Notes: generated by a model not told the origin, from the sequence alone. A stretch of DNA of 64,000 bases from JAGVSR01 sp964589785 (GCA_964589785.1 CAZPUQ010000012.1:12282-76281); one strand, 5' to 3'; positions 54,500-63,709 are shown, counted from the stretch's first letter. Program-made: numbers and translations.

Positions 54500-54881
54500 G
54501 GTCGTCCTCCTTGTCGCTTGTCGCGTATATCGCCTTCAAGAGTTCGGCATCGTCGACCTCGGTCGCAACGAAGGGCTCGACTTCGCGATGCTTCTCGAGA
54601 TGTGCGAGGACGAGCTGTAGGGGCTTGGTGTCGCCCTTGATGGCCCGATTGACGAGCTGCTTGACGATGGCCTCGCGCTTGGTGATGTGCCGGTCGCGAC
54701 CACCTTCCTTGGCCGCGATCTTCTCGTCGAGCTCGCGGCGGATCAAATCCTCGAGCTGCTTCGATTTACGTGGCCGGCCGCGCGGATTGCCGGAACGGCC
54801 AGGCTTGAACCGCGTGTGCTTCGGAGGGCGGCCATAGCCGACGCGGTCTTCGTCCTCCGGCGGATTGCTATCGTCGCTCAT
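54486..54881 (-). CDS. DUF5681 domain protein
   Basis: A 131-residue, highly charged protein. VGYGRPPKHTRFKPGRSGNP followed by GRPRKSKQLEDL is the DUF5681 hallmark. The family usually lies directly upstream of terminase-like genes and may act like a small terminase or DNA-binding partner. It overlaps the methyltransferase stop (four bases) and the terminase start (14 bases), so the three form one unit. Confidence 0.88.
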   Translation of the reverse strand: MSDDSNPPEDEDRVGYGRPPKHTRFKPGRSGNPRGRPRKSKQLEDLIRRELDEKIAAKEGGRDRHITKREAIVKQLVNRAIKGDTKPLQLVLAHLEKHREVEPFVATEVDDAELLKAIYATSDKEDDHGNG

Positions 54882-56230
54882 GCCGCCGTCTCCGTTTTCG
54901 AAATTGCGGCTTCTGAATCGTTGGCAGGGCGGCGCTCATCCGCGATGTCGGAAAAGCGCCGTCCGGTCTCGACATGAACGGCCTCAACCTGCGCCGCCTT
55001 GGCGAGTCGGCGCAGAATCACGTCGCAGTAGACGGGGTCCAGCTCGATGCCGAAGCCGCGCCGGCCGGTGCGCTCGGCCGCAACGAGAGTCGTGCCCGAA
55101 CCCGCGAAGGCATCAAGAATAATGCCCTTCCGCTTCGAGCAGTCGAGGATCGCGTCGGCGATCAGCGCGACCGGCTTGACCGTCGGATGCATGGCGAGGT
55201 CTTCGTCGCGCGTGGCGCTGAAGCTGTTGGCGCCGGCATAAGACCAGACGTTCGTGCGGTAGCGACCGTGCTTGCCAAGCTCGACGTTGTTGATGTGCGG
55301 CGCCGTCCCCGATTTGAAAACGAACACGAGCTCATGCTGCGAGCGGTAGAGGGAGCCCATGCCGCCGTTGGTCTTCGCCCAGACGCAGAGATTCTTGAGC
55401 TCACTGTAGGTGCTCCGGCCGGCCGCGAGCACCTCGCCGAGGTGGCGCCAGTCCATGCAGACGTAATGAATCGCGCCGTCGTTCGCGTGGGCCGCAAGGT
55501 TCGCAAAAACGGTCGTCAGAAAGCGCGTGAACTCGGCCTCGGTCATTTCGCCCGAGGCGACCGCGAACTCCCGGTGCTTGACAGCGCCGAGCCCGCAGAC
55601 GTGCCCATCGATCTTCACGTTATAGGGCGGGTCGGTGAAGACCATCTGCGCCTTCTCGCCGGCGAGAAGGCGCGCATACGTTGCCGGATCGGTCGCATCG
55701 CCGCAGATGAGCCGATGCGACCCCATCTGCCAGACATCGCCGCGGCGCGTGACGGCGGGGCCGGCCGGAACGGTGGGCACCTCGTCTGCCGGATCGGCCG
55801 TTGTGTCGCCGGTCTGGCTCGCGCCGAGCAGAAGGTCGATCTCGCCAATCTCGAAGCCTGTGATCGTGACGTCGAAGTCGAGATCGAGGCTCGTCAGGTG
55901 CTGCAGCTCGATGGCCAGGATCTCGCGATCCCAGCCGGCCTTCTCGGCAAGCTTGTTGTCGGCGAGGATGTAGGCCCGCTTCTGCGCCTCCGTGAGGTGC
56001 TCGAGTCGCACGCAGGGCACGGTTTCGAGTCCGAGCGTCTTCGCCGCTGCGACGCGACCATGACCGGCAATGATCTCGCCATCCCGGTCGATCAGGATGG
56101 GATTGTTGAAGCCGAACGCGCGGATGCTGGCTGCAATCTGCGCGATCTGCTTCGGGGTATGAGTCCGGGCATTGCGCGCGTAGGGCCGCAAGGCGGCGGC
56201 GGGGACGTGGGTGATTTCAAGGTCGGCCAT
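54878..56230 (-). CDS. ParB-N / DNA methyltransferase fusion
   Basis: A 450-residue protein. Residues ~8-110 are a ParB/Srx-like domain (IAASIRAFGFNNPILID and GEIIAGHGRVAAAK). Residues ~170-430 are a beta-class methyltransferase with the catalytic FTDPPYNVKID and SAM motif ILDAFAGSGTTLVAAE, the permuted order typical of N6-adenine or N4-cytosine enzymes. The ATG at 56230 begins the ParB domain directly. Often found on prophages and islands as an orphan modification enzyme; here it heads the DUF5681-terminase unit. Confidence 0.92.
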   Translation of the reverse strand: MADLEITHVPAAALRPYARNARTHTPKQIAQIAASIRAFGFNNPILIDRDGEIIAGHGRVAAAKTLGLETVPCVRLEHLTEAQKRAYILADNKLAEKAGWDREILAIELQHLTSLDLDFDVTITGFEIGEIDLLLGASQTGDTTADPADEVPTVPAGPAVTRRGDVWQMGSHRLICGDATDPATYARLLAGEKAQMVFTDPPYNVKIDGHVCGLGAVKHREFAVASGEMTEAEFTRFLTTVFANLAAHANDGAIHYVCMDWRHLGEVLAAGRSTYSELKNLCVWAKTNGGMGSLYRSQHELVFVFKSGTAPHINNVELGKHGRYRTNVWSYAGANSFSATRDEDLAMHPTVKPVALIADAILDCSKRKGIILDAFAGSGTTLVAAERTGRRGFGIELDPVYCDVILRRLAKAAQVEAVHVETGRRFSDIADERRPANDSEAAISKTETAA

Positions 56231-56970
56231 GACAGGCTCCGAATGAAGGGGAGCCTGCACAACGAAAACGGGCGCGACTCCTCGATGAACCTTCGAAGCC
56301 TGCGCACCAAGCGCCAACCTCGAACCCATCGGGCGTCACGCCCTCATTTTGGAACTACCCCACAGGATATTGCATCACGCGGGCCTTTGGCTCTCCCTCA
56401 TGGGCGCCAACCGGTCCCTCCTGCGCCTCGTTCCAGGCATTGGCAAAATAGTACCTAAGCGCCTGAATGTAAAGGAGACCACTCCTAGCAGATAACAGGG
56501 AAAAGCCATGTTTAGGGCTGCTATTGCTGGCATTGGGGATTGCACTGTCCTGGCCGCAAACTCGGCTAGGCCGCTTCCCTGATTTGCCCGTTAACGTCCC
56601 TGTTCCGCGGATGACGGTCCCTGATCAGGCGAGTAAGCTTCCCTGTTCTCTAAGCAGGGAATTTTCATCAGAAAGCGCAATTTCCGGCCGGAAACAGAGC
56701 CTTTTCCGACCTCTCAGGCGCCCAAACCGCCGAATTTTCCCTGTTCCTCGCCCACTTCACCGGGGAGACCCGTTCGCGCCCGACTGCCTCCACCGCCAGC
56801 CGCTTGTTGCTTGGCGTTGATGCCCGTCCCGCCGCGTCCACTATAGCCCAGATTTTCTTGGGGTTTTCTCGGTCAACTGTTGATTGGCGCTGATCGGCGT
56901 TGGGCGACGCACTGTATGGTGCCGGGATGTGTGCCGGTACGCAGCGGCACCTAGACGGGGGTGGGCAGGC
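56231..56970. other. 740-bp gene-free region with repeated TCCCTG motifs
   Basis: No supported gene between the methyltransferase and the integrase. The central part holds the repeat cluster annotated separately; a hairpin AGGAG-ACCA-CTCCT lies at ~56473-56487. GC is lower than in flanking genes. This is the likely attachment/regulatory region of the integrase element. Confidence 0.55.
56494..56746. repeat. cluster of TCCCTG(T/A)T repeats upstream of the integrase
   Basis: Five direct copies of TCCCTGTT/TCCCTGAT at about 56576, 56597, 56618, 56640 and 56738, plus two inverted copies (CAGGGAA) at 56497 and 56655. The first four direct copies are spaced 21-22 bases, two helical turns. This looks like arm-type sites for integrase or iteron-like sites. 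Confidence 0.6.
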
Positions 56971-58253
56971 ATGGCTCGGACGCTCAACAAGCTCGGTTCG
57001 CGTGCAATTCAGACGGTCCAGACGATCGGTCGACACAGCGATGGCGGCGGCCTGTATCTCGTAGTCGACGTCGCCAAGGCCAAGCGGTGGGTGTTTATCT
57101 TCCGAAGTCCGGTTCACCGGATGGAGCGCAAGGGCAAGCTTGTCGGCGCCGAGCGCCAGATGGGGTTGGGCAGCGCCAACGCGGTCTCGCTCGCGCGCGC
57201 CCGGGACTTGGCGGCAGTGGCCAGGGCTATGCTGGCGGAGGGCATCGATCCGCTCGACGCGCGGCGCGAGCGCGACAGAGCGAAGGATGCTGAAGCGGCC
57301 AAGCGGTCGAAGACATTCGGTGAGGTGGCAGACGAGCTCATCGCCTCACGCTCGCCCGGCTGGCGCAACGCGAAGCACCGCGCGCAATGGCGCATGACGT
57401 TGAAGACGTACGCGGCACCGCTCCGGGACAAGGCGCCGGCCGCCATCACGACCGAGGATGTCGTGGCGGCGCTCGAGCCGATCTGGATGGTGAAGCCCGA
57501 GACGGCAGCGCGGACCAGGGGCCGGATCGAGGCGGTTCTGGACGCAGCGCGCGTCCGCGGGATGATCGACCCCAGCGCCGCGAATCCCGCTCGCTGGCGC
57601 GGCCATCTCGATCACCTGTTGCCGAAGCACTCGCGGCGGCTGAAGCGCCATCACGCGGCCCTGCCGTGGCCCGAGCTGCCTGCCTTCATGAAGGACCTTG
57701 CCCAGCGCGAAGGCACCTCGGCTCGGGCCCTCGAATTCTGCATCCTCACTGCAGCGCGCATCGGCGAAGCGCTGGGCGCACGCTGGCAAGAGATCGACCT
57801 CAAGACCGCGGTGTGGGAGTGCCCGGCTGAGCGCATGAAGGCCGGCAAGCCGCACCGCGTGCCGCTGTCGCCGACGGTCATTGCACTTTTGAAGGCACTG
57901 CCGAGTGGCGAACCGGACGAGTTCGTCTTCCCCGGTGCGAAGCGCGGCAAGCCGCTCTCTAATATGGTGATGGTGGCGCTATTCAAGCGCATGAAGCGGG
58001 AGAGCGTCACCACCCACGGATTCCGTTCCACGTTCCGTGACTGGGCCGGTGAGGCGACGACCTATCCGCGCGAGGTCTGTGAGGCGGCGTTGGGCATGCC
58101 GTCGGCAATGCCGTGGAGCAGGCCTACCGGCGCGGCGATGCTCTGGAAAAGCGGCGAAAGCTCATGAGCGATTGGGCAGCCTACGCCCGCTCTAAACCGT
58201 CCGCAAATGTCGTCAGTTTCGCGACACAACGAAAGGGACGCGCCAATGCCTAA
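56971..58253 (+). pseudogene. P4-type tyrosine integrase inactivated by a one-base deletion
   Basis: DUF4102 N-terminal domain, core-binding domain, then catalytic Arg in TAARIGEALGARW and HGFR in TTHGFRSTFRDWAGE. After CEAALG the frame breaks at about 58091-58095: the frame of the first part stops at 58167, while the expected end VGNAVEQAYRRGDALEKRR then MSDWAAYARSKPS continues one frame over to 58253. The His/Trp box and the nucleophile Tyr (EQAYRR) lie after the break, so the product is inactive. Start ATG at 56971. Confidence 0.85.
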
Positions 58254-59130
58254 GGCGCGTGCGGCAGTTGTGCGCAAGAAGGCACGCCATCCCGACAGAG
58301 GTGGGACCGCCGCAGGAGACGCCGCAACTGAGGGGGTGGCGCTGGTACGGGAGGCCTTGCTCCGTTCCAAGGGAGTACTGTCGCTTGCGGACAAGGTAAT
58401 TCTCGCGCGCATCGAAAAGAGCGGTCCGTGGCGCACGCTAGCTGACCTGCTCGCGGACCAGGCCCGATCGAAGAGCAATCTTGTCGAACAACTGACAGAC
58501 GCCGACGATCTGCTGCAGAGGGAGGCCGGCGCAAGCCATGTAGCATGCTGGTACGCGCTGCGCGCGCTCTCAAGCTTTGCAGGGGTTTCGAGCGCTGCAA
58601 TCGATCACCTTGGTGGCACGATCCTGAAGACGAAGGCCATCGAGGATAGGCAGCGGTTTGAGGGGCGGCTCAGTGCTCTTATCGACATACTGGAGCAGAC
58701 CGGCCTCCGTGCGGATGGGATCTACGAGGGCACGGATAGCTATGCTCGCAAGCTGAGGAAACTCGCGGAAGGGTTTGCGCAGTCCAACGGCTACCAGTGG
58801 GCGCGCGACCGGAACAGAGGCATGACTCCCGGAGCAGGAAAAATGCGGCGAGTTCATAGAGAGGTGCGCGGCAAGGTGAACTGGGCGGCTTCGCTCGGAG
58901 AGTTGGGCGGCGCGCCGTCAGAGGCAAAGCCGCTGAGGCCGCTAACCGGCGCCCAGCTTGGAGAACTTCCTATCGCTCGTTTGGAGTTTGCCGACGTCTG
59001 GACGCGTGCGCGTCAGTCGGGTCTGTCCGGCAACAAGCTTCGGCAATGGGTCGTCGATCGCGCGGAATTATACTTCTCGCAGGAGGCAACGAAGAGGGAC
59101 GCCGCTTTCTGGCGCTTGCATAAGTTCTAG
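58246..59130 (+). CDS. unknown protein overlapping the integrase end
   Basis: A 294-residue soluble protein. The ATG at 58246 overlaps the integrase's original stop codon region, so it was once translationally coupled to it. A basic N-terminus (PKARAAVVRKKARHP) is followed by a helical body and a C-terminal part with WVVDRAELYFSQEATKRDAAFW. No family recognised. Cargo of the integrase element. Confidence 0.7.
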   Translation: MPKARAAVVRKKARHPDRGGTAAGDAATEGVALVREALLRSKGVLSLADKVILARIEKSGPWRTLADLLADQARSKSNLVEQLTDADDLLQREAGASHVACWYALRALSSFAGVSSAAIDHLGGTILKTKAIEDRQRFEGRLSALIDILEQTGLRADGIYEGTDSYARKLRKLAEGFAQSNGYQWARDRNRGMTPGAGKMRRVHREVRGKVNWAASLGELGGAPSEAKPLRPLTGAQLGELPIARLEFADVWTRARQSGLSGNKLRQWVVDRAELYFSQEATKRDAAFWRLHKF

Positions 59131-59227
59131 CTGGGTTATGCACGAATCGTAGGTGACTCTCCACGGCGTTGAGCGCCGATGGTTCGCGTTGGGCGCCACA
59201 CCCCGACAGTCAACCTAGGAGAGTCAT

Positions 59228-59452
59228 ATGGCGACGGACCTGTGTCGTGGCGAACCGCCCGTGGATCGTCTGGCCTACCGCCCCGCCGAGGCGGCGCGGG
59301 CGCTGGGCGTCTCAAAAAACAAAATCTACGACTGGTTGAACGACGGCACGCTGCGGAGCCTGAAAAGCGGAAACGCACGGATCATCCCGCGCGAGGCGCT
59401 CATCGCGCTCCTCGCCGGTACCACCGCTCAGCGGAACGGAGCGCTCCGGTGA
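59228..59452 (+). CDS. excisionase-like HTH protein
   Basis: A 74-residue protein with a MerR/excisionase winged helix: LAYRPAEAARALGVSKNKIYDWLNDGTLRSLK and IIPREALIALLAG in consecutive short segments. Likely a small DNA-binding protein controlling excision or gene expression. GGAG precedes the ATG by five bases. Its stop overlaps the next GTG start. Confidence 0.82.
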   Translation: MATDLCRGEPPVDRLAYRPAEAARALGVSKNKIYDWLNDGTLRSLKSGNARIIPREALIALLAGTTAQRNGALR

Positions 59453-59841
59453 CGAACACGCCTAGCCCCAACGAAACGCCAGCTGACACCGTCAGCCGGT
59501 TCGTAGCATCTAACGCTAGCGCGCTGGCCGACATAGCCGCATGTGTCCGGGACGCCCATGCCATGCCCGTGCCGTTCGAGCACCGTCAGACCCTAGCGCA
59601 ACCGCTGTTAACCGTCCTACAGCGGATCTGCGCCGGTCTCGAGGCGTTGGGCGCCGTCGACCCCGCCGCCCTGGCGGACCTGTCACCAACGGCAGCCGAA
59701 CGGCACCTAGCAAACCTGGTCGGGGTGGCCTGGTCTGTCGAGGCGCATGAACTGGCTGCACTGTCGCGCCTGACGCCTGCCGAACTAGAGGCGCGCCTAG
59801 CCGGCATCGTCGCTGGCCGAACGTCGGCCGCAGCCACATGA
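59449..59841 (+). CDS. unknown phage-region protein
   Basis: A 130-residue, Ala/Leu-rich helical protein (TPADTVSRFVASNASALAD, then LLTVLQRICAGLEAL). GTG start overlaps the excisionase-like stop (GTGA). No recognised domain. Its coupling on both sides suggests a real gene of the phage-derived operon. Confidence 0.55.
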   Translation: MTNTPSPNETPADTVSRFVASNASALADIAACVRDAHAMPVPFEHRQTLAQPLLTVLQRICAGLEALGAVDPAALADLSPTAAERHLANLVGVAWSVEAHELAALSRLTPAELEARLAGIVAGRTSAAAT

Positions 59842-60173
59842 GGCTCAGATTCACGAATCAGATCGGCCGCCAGATTCTCGGCACCGCGAGCGTGCTCACC
59901 GCCCTACCCCGCACGTCGGAGGCGCTGGGCACGGTCGCGCAGCTCGCCGCGCTGGGCTGCGCCCCCCTCGCCGCCGCGGGGCGCCTGCGCCGGGCGCTGG
60001 CGGCACCGGCGGAGTGCCTGGGTGCGATCGGCACCCTCATCGCACGACACAACGCGCAGCGGGAGACTGACGCGCCGCCCATCGCCGAACACGCGGCACC
60101 CGCCCCCGTCGCGGCCGACTGTCCACGCAAACCGAGCGCTCGGCGGCGGAGATTCCGCCATACGCTCCACTAG
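59838..60173 (+). CDS. unknown small protein
   Basis: A 111-residue, Ala- and Arg-rich protein with an amphipathic middle and a basic C-terminal tail (RKPSARRRRFRHTLH). The ATG overlaps the previous stop codon (ATGA). No family recognised. Position just before the tail chaperone suggests a phage origin. Confidence 0.5.
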   Translation: MRLRFTNQIGRQILGTASVLTALPRTSEALGTVAQLAALGCAPLAAAGRLRRALAAPAECLGAIGTLIARHNAQRETDAPPIAEHAAPAPVAADCPRKPSARRRRFRHTLH

Positions 60174-60183
60174 GGGAACGATC

Positions 60184-60663
60184 ATGACAAACCAGAACGG
60201 CTACACGGGTGGCGGCTCCGAGTACGCAGCCCCGCGGCCATCCATGCGCCAGGCGCCTGGTGCGCCAACCTACGACGCCGGCAACGTGGCCTGGGGCCAG
60301 TCGGCCCCCAGTGCGCCCGTCCCGCATTCACCAGCCGCCGCCGCGGCGGCGGCCGCCCTCGCAGGCCTCGGCGACGATAACGTGACGTTGTCGCGAGCCT
60401 ACAAGGCCCACGACGAGGACGTGCAGCGCATCCGCTTCCGCCGCCCGACCGGCCGCGACGTCGCGCAGTGCGGCTACCCGTTCCGCGTCGTGCAGTCGGC
60501 CGGCGTACCTGACGGCATCGAGTACAAGGTCGTGCCGGAGTCGGTATCGAAGCTGATCGTGGCGCTGTCGGAGCCGCCGCTGCCCAGGTCCACCGTCGAC
60601 ACGTTCGATATCCGCGACTGGAACGCTTGCTCGTCGAGGATCAACGGTTTTTTTCTCGAGTGA
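60184..60663 (+). CDS. phage tail assembly protein (G-type chaperone, zero frame)
   Basis: A 159-residue protein. An Ala/Pro/Gly-rich N-terminal extension precedes a compact domain with VTLSRAYKAHDEDVQRIRFRRP and VVPESVSKLIVALSEPPLP, similar to gp41/gpE-type tail assembly chaperones of Mu- and P2-like phages. Near its end is a run of seven T in the right frame for -1 slippage. Immediately upstream of the tape measure gene, the canonical place for such chaperones. Confidence 0.75.
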   Translation: MTNQNGYTGGGSEYAAPRPSMRQAPGAPTYDAGNVAWGQSAPSAPVPHSPAAAAAAAALAGLGDDNVTLSRAYKAHDEDVQRIRFRRPTGRDVAQCGYPFRVVQSAGVPDGIEYKVVPESVSKLIVALSEPPLPRSTVDTFDIRDWNACSSRINGFFLE

Positions 60664-60833
60664 TCACCTCCGAGGAGGAGCCGGCAGTCCTGCAGACCTG
60701 CTTCACACTCGCGTACCTCTTTAAATGTTCGCCGTTCGAGTTCTACGACCTCACATTCGAGCAGCTCGAGGATACCGCCCGCGAGGCCGATCGGATGCTC
60801 AGGAAAATGAAGCGACAGCACGACAGGGACTGA
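60184..60833 (+). CDS. predicted G-T fusion product by -1 ribosomal frameshift
   Basis: If ribosomes slip back one base on T TTT TTT at 60648-60654, translation continues ...FFSRVITSEEEPAV to the stop at 60833. The 216-residue fusion has a C-terminal helical part (YLFKCSPFEFYDL, EQLEDTAREADRML) like the T segment that recruits the tape measure protein. The overlap of the two frames and the downstream tape measure gene match lambda G/GT and P2 E/E+E' organisation. Confidence 0.7.
60648..60654 (+). other. slippery heptamer TTTTTTT for programmed -1 frameshift
   Basis: T TTT TTT in the zero frame, followed by CTC GAG TGA, so the zero-frame stop is three codons away. The -1 frame is open across it to 60833. 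Confidence 0.7.
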
Positions 60834-60834
60834 A

Positions 60835-63045
60835 ATGGCCGGCCCTCTAGACCTGCGCGGGCGCGTCACGATCGTCGACAACGCCACGCCGACCCTCAAG
60901 AAGATCGAGCACGCGCTAGCCTCGATCGGCCGTCAGACGGGTCGCAAAAGCGGATTTAGTGCTCACCTCGGTGGCAGTGCGCGGGGGGCGCCCGCTGGGT
61001 CGCTCGGCTTCGGCATGACGGCCTTCGGCTTCACTGCGCTCATCGGTGCAACCAAGGAGTGGAACGACGCCCTTTGGGGGACCAACGCTGCGTTACTTGC
61101 CAACGAGGATGTGCAGGCGCGGGTGGCCGCCGGCGATATGCCCGGCGCGATCCGCCTGGCGGCGACGCAGACCGCGCAGATGAGCGAGGAAGCCGTCCGT
61201 CTCTCGCGCGAGCTCAACCTGCTGCCGGAACTGTTCGCGAAGGCCGGCATGGAGGCTACGAAGATGGGCCTCGACTACCAGAAATCACTGGCCCTGATGC
61301 GCGCCGCCGGTGCCGTATTCATGTCGGACAATGAGGCCGATCCGCAGGACATCACGAAGGCGCTCGGAACCTATGGGTTGTTGTACGGTCAGGAGGAGGA
61401 TCCCCAGGCCTACGCGAAACAGGTCTACGAGCGCGCGAGCATGCTCGCCTACGCTGGTGGAAAAACGCGCACATCGGCCTCAAAGATCGAGGCGGGCGCG
61501 CGCAACTACATGGGCATCCACGGTGCGTTCGGCGGCCGTTTCGAAGATCTCATCGCCCTCATCGCAACGGGCTCGCAGGCCGGCCAGTTCGAACGGGTGA
61601 CGGGTACCTCGCAGAAGTCGCTGTTGGCTCGGTTCATGCGGATGCCGCCCGGCGGTTATGCCGCCATGGCCGCGGCCGGAATCAATCTGAAAGAGTTCAT
61701 GGATTTTGGGGCCGTCGACCCCACGCGGGCGACGAACGCAATCATCCAGGCATTTCCACAGCAGCTCGGCACGGGCGCGCGCGGAAACCTTTTCAAGTTT
61801 CTTGAGACAGCCCAGCGCGAAGGTCGCCTCGGCAATCCGGAGATCATCTCCGAGACGATGGCCGAACTCGAGCGCAATGGCCTCAAGTTCTCCGGCGATG
61901 AGGACCGGGACGCGGCCTTCCAGAAACTCGGCGCGCTCATGCACGGCGCAGGAGGCAATTTTGATCCAATCGCGATGTTCGCATCGGTCCAACGCGCAAT
62001 CGAGGAAGGTCGGGCTACCCCAGCGATCATGTCAGCGATCGGCGAACCGAGGCGCATCCACGAGTATCTGGCAATCCTCAAGCTGTTTCCTGAGATGCTG
62101 CGGCTCCGAGACGAGCTGATCGCCGACGACGGCAAATACCTGTCGAGTGTCGAAAAGGCCTTCCCCGAATCCGCTGCGGGCCGCATCGCCGCGATGACTG
62201 GAGCATTCCAGCGCCTCCAGATCGCGATCATGTCCAACGAGGGCCTGTTCACGTTCATCAGCGGCCTCGAGCGCGTGTTTGACTGGGCGTCGAAGCTTCC
62301 TCCGGAGCTCGTAACGATCGCCCTCGCCGCCGTTACAGGCCGCGCGGCGCTCGGCGGCCTCGTCTGGATCTTTGGCGGCGCGCTGCGCGCTGTGACGGGT
62401 CTGCTCGGAGGCTTGGCCCGCCTGCGTGGTGCGCTCGCGCTGTTCTCGGGGTTCTCCGCCGCTGCGGCGGCAGGCGCGCCCCTGCTGGGTTTTCTGACAA
62501 GGCTGGCAGGTGCCGCGACGAACGCCGCAAAGGGTCTAGGGAGGGTCGGCAAGCTCGGCGGCCTTTGGGGCGGCGCAAAGGCGCTGGGCAAAGTCGGCTT
62601 GCGTTTCCTGCCCGGCGTAGGCTGGGTGATCGCGGCAGGCGCCGCCGGATATGCGGGCTACCAAGCCTGGCAGCGCGGTGAGGATGCGGCTGGCATCGCG
62701 AAGGACACGGCCCTCGGCGCGATCGGCCTCGACGGTGACGAGACGGCGACGACGGAGGGCCATGGTGCGCCGTATCAGCCCGATAGCGGGGCGCCAATGT
62801 TCGACGCCGACGATCTCGCTGCGTCTGTTGCAGAGGCGGAGCGCGGTGCAGGCCGGCTTCGCGCAGCCCTGACGCTCGATCTCACAGCCGAAGGCCGCCG
62901 CATGGGCGAGACGTTGGCGCAGGGCATCCTGCAATCCATCCCGGGCGCCGTCTCGGCCGCCAGCAGCCTCGCCGCCCGCGCGCGCGCCGCCGCTTCCGGT
63001 CCAATCCAGTTGAACACCGGCCCCAACATGCGGCCGGCACGCTAG
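60835..63045 (+). CDS. phage tail tape measure protein
   Basis: A 736-residue protein. Helical N-terminal part (RGRVTIVDNATPTLKKIEHAL), a long mixed middle and a glycine/alanine-rich hydrophobic stretch (residues ~500-620) with several membrane-like segments such as GLVWIFGGALRAVTGLLGGLA in part. These features define tape measure proteins, which set tail length. It starts two bases after the fused chaperone stop. The usual downstream baseplate genes are absent. Confidence 0.82.
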   Translation: MAGPLDLRGRVTIVDNATPTLKKIEHALASIGRQTGRKSGFSAHLGGSARGAPAGSLGFGMTAFGFTALIGATKEWNDALWGTNAALLANEDVQARVAAGDMPGAIRLAATQTAQMSEEAVRLSRELNLLPELFAKAGMEATKMGLDYQKSLALMRAAGAVFMSDNEADPQDITKALGTYGLLYGQEEDPQAYAKQVYERASMLAYAGGKTRTSASKIEAGARNYMGIHGAFGGRFEDLIALIATGSQAGQFERVTGTSQKSLLARFMRMPPGGYAAMAAAGINLKEFMDFGAVDPTRATNAIIQAFPQQLGTGARGNLFKFLETAQREGRLGNPEIISETMAELERNGLKFSGDEDRDAAFQKLGALMHGAGGNFDPIAMFASVQRAIEEGRATPAIMSAIGEPRRIHEYLAILKLFPEMLRLRDELIADDGKYLSSVEKAFPESAAGRIAAMTGAFQRLQIAIMSNEGLFTFISGLERVFDWASKLPPELVTIALAAVTGRAALGGLVWIFGGALRAVTGLLGGLARLRGALALFSGFSAAAAAGAPLLGFLTRLAGAATNAAKGLGRVGKLGGLWGGAKALGKVGLRFLPGVGWVIAAGAAGYAGYQAWQRGEDAAGIAKDTALGAIGLDGDETATTEGHGAPYQPDSGAPMFDADDLAASVAEAERGAGRLRAALTLDLTAEGRRMGETLAQGILQSIPGAVSAASSLAARARAAASGPIQLNTGPNMRPAR

Positions 63046-63055
63046 AGGCACGCGA

Positions 63056-63457
63056 ATGCTGCGGGAGCAGACACCTCGAGAGGGTCGGCGAAGGCCCAGC
63101 GCACACTCGCTCGTGCCCGCGCCGACCGAGGAGACCGTCCACCGGGCCATCGTCGCTCATCTGGGGCACAGAGCCACGCCTGGCGTTGTCTGGTGGCATA
63201 CGCCGAACGGCGAAGCGCGGCATGCTGCGATCGGCGGCAAGCTGCGCGCGCTGGGCACGCGGTCTGGCATGCCCGATCTCATGATGCTGCGCGCCGGCCA
63301 GCTCTACGCGCTCGAGCTCAAGCGCGAGGGCGGCCGCGTCACGAACTCCCAGCTCGCCACCCTGTCCGACCTCCAGGCCGCCGGCGCGGTCATCGCTGTG
63401 GCGTACGGGCTAGACGACGCGCTCGCGACGTTGACGCGCTGGGGAATGCTGCGGTGA
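63056..63457 (+). CDS. VRR-NUC domain nuclease
   Basis: A 133-residue PD-(D/E)xK protein. SGMPDLMMLRAGQLYALELKREGG contains the catalytic Asp and Glu-x-Lys (shown here in part: MPDLMM, LELKREGG), and NSQLATLSDLQAAG follows. VRR-NUC nucleases in phages are Holliday-junction-type resolvases or replication accessory nucleases. Begins ten bases after the tape measure gene. Confidence 0.88.
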   Translation: MLREQTPREGRRRPSAHSLVPAPTEETVHRAIVAHLGHRATPGVVWWHTPNGEARHAAIGGKLRALGTRSGMPDLMMLRAGQLYALELKREGGRVTNSQLATLSDLQAAGAVIAVAYGLDDALATLTRWGMLR

Positions 63458-63470
63458 TCCCGCGGTGAAC

Positions 63471-63497
63471 AAAAAAAGACCCGGCATCGAAGCCGGG
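63471..63497 (-). terminator. hairpin with T-tract on the minus strand
   Basis: CCCGGC-ATCGAA-GCCGGG preceded on the plus strand by seven A, so on the minus strand it reads as a stem followed by TCTTTTTTT, a standard intrinsic terminator. No minus-strand gene is seen to its right inside the window, so its function is unclear. Confidence 0.6.
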
Positions 63498-63709
63498 CCG
63501 AGTGAGCGAAGTGCGGTTGCGTTCCGAGTGAATCGGCCAAGGCGGCAGCCTTGAGCGAACGATAACGCACGCCCAGTCGTTCTACCTGTGTTCGGGTCGC
63601 GGCGCCAGCGTGCAGCGCGGAGTCGCACGGATGTGGCCCCCGAGATCATATACCTCCTCGTCGCACGCCAGGCGCGTTCACGGGCCGACCACGAGAAGGG
63701 CCCGCGGCG

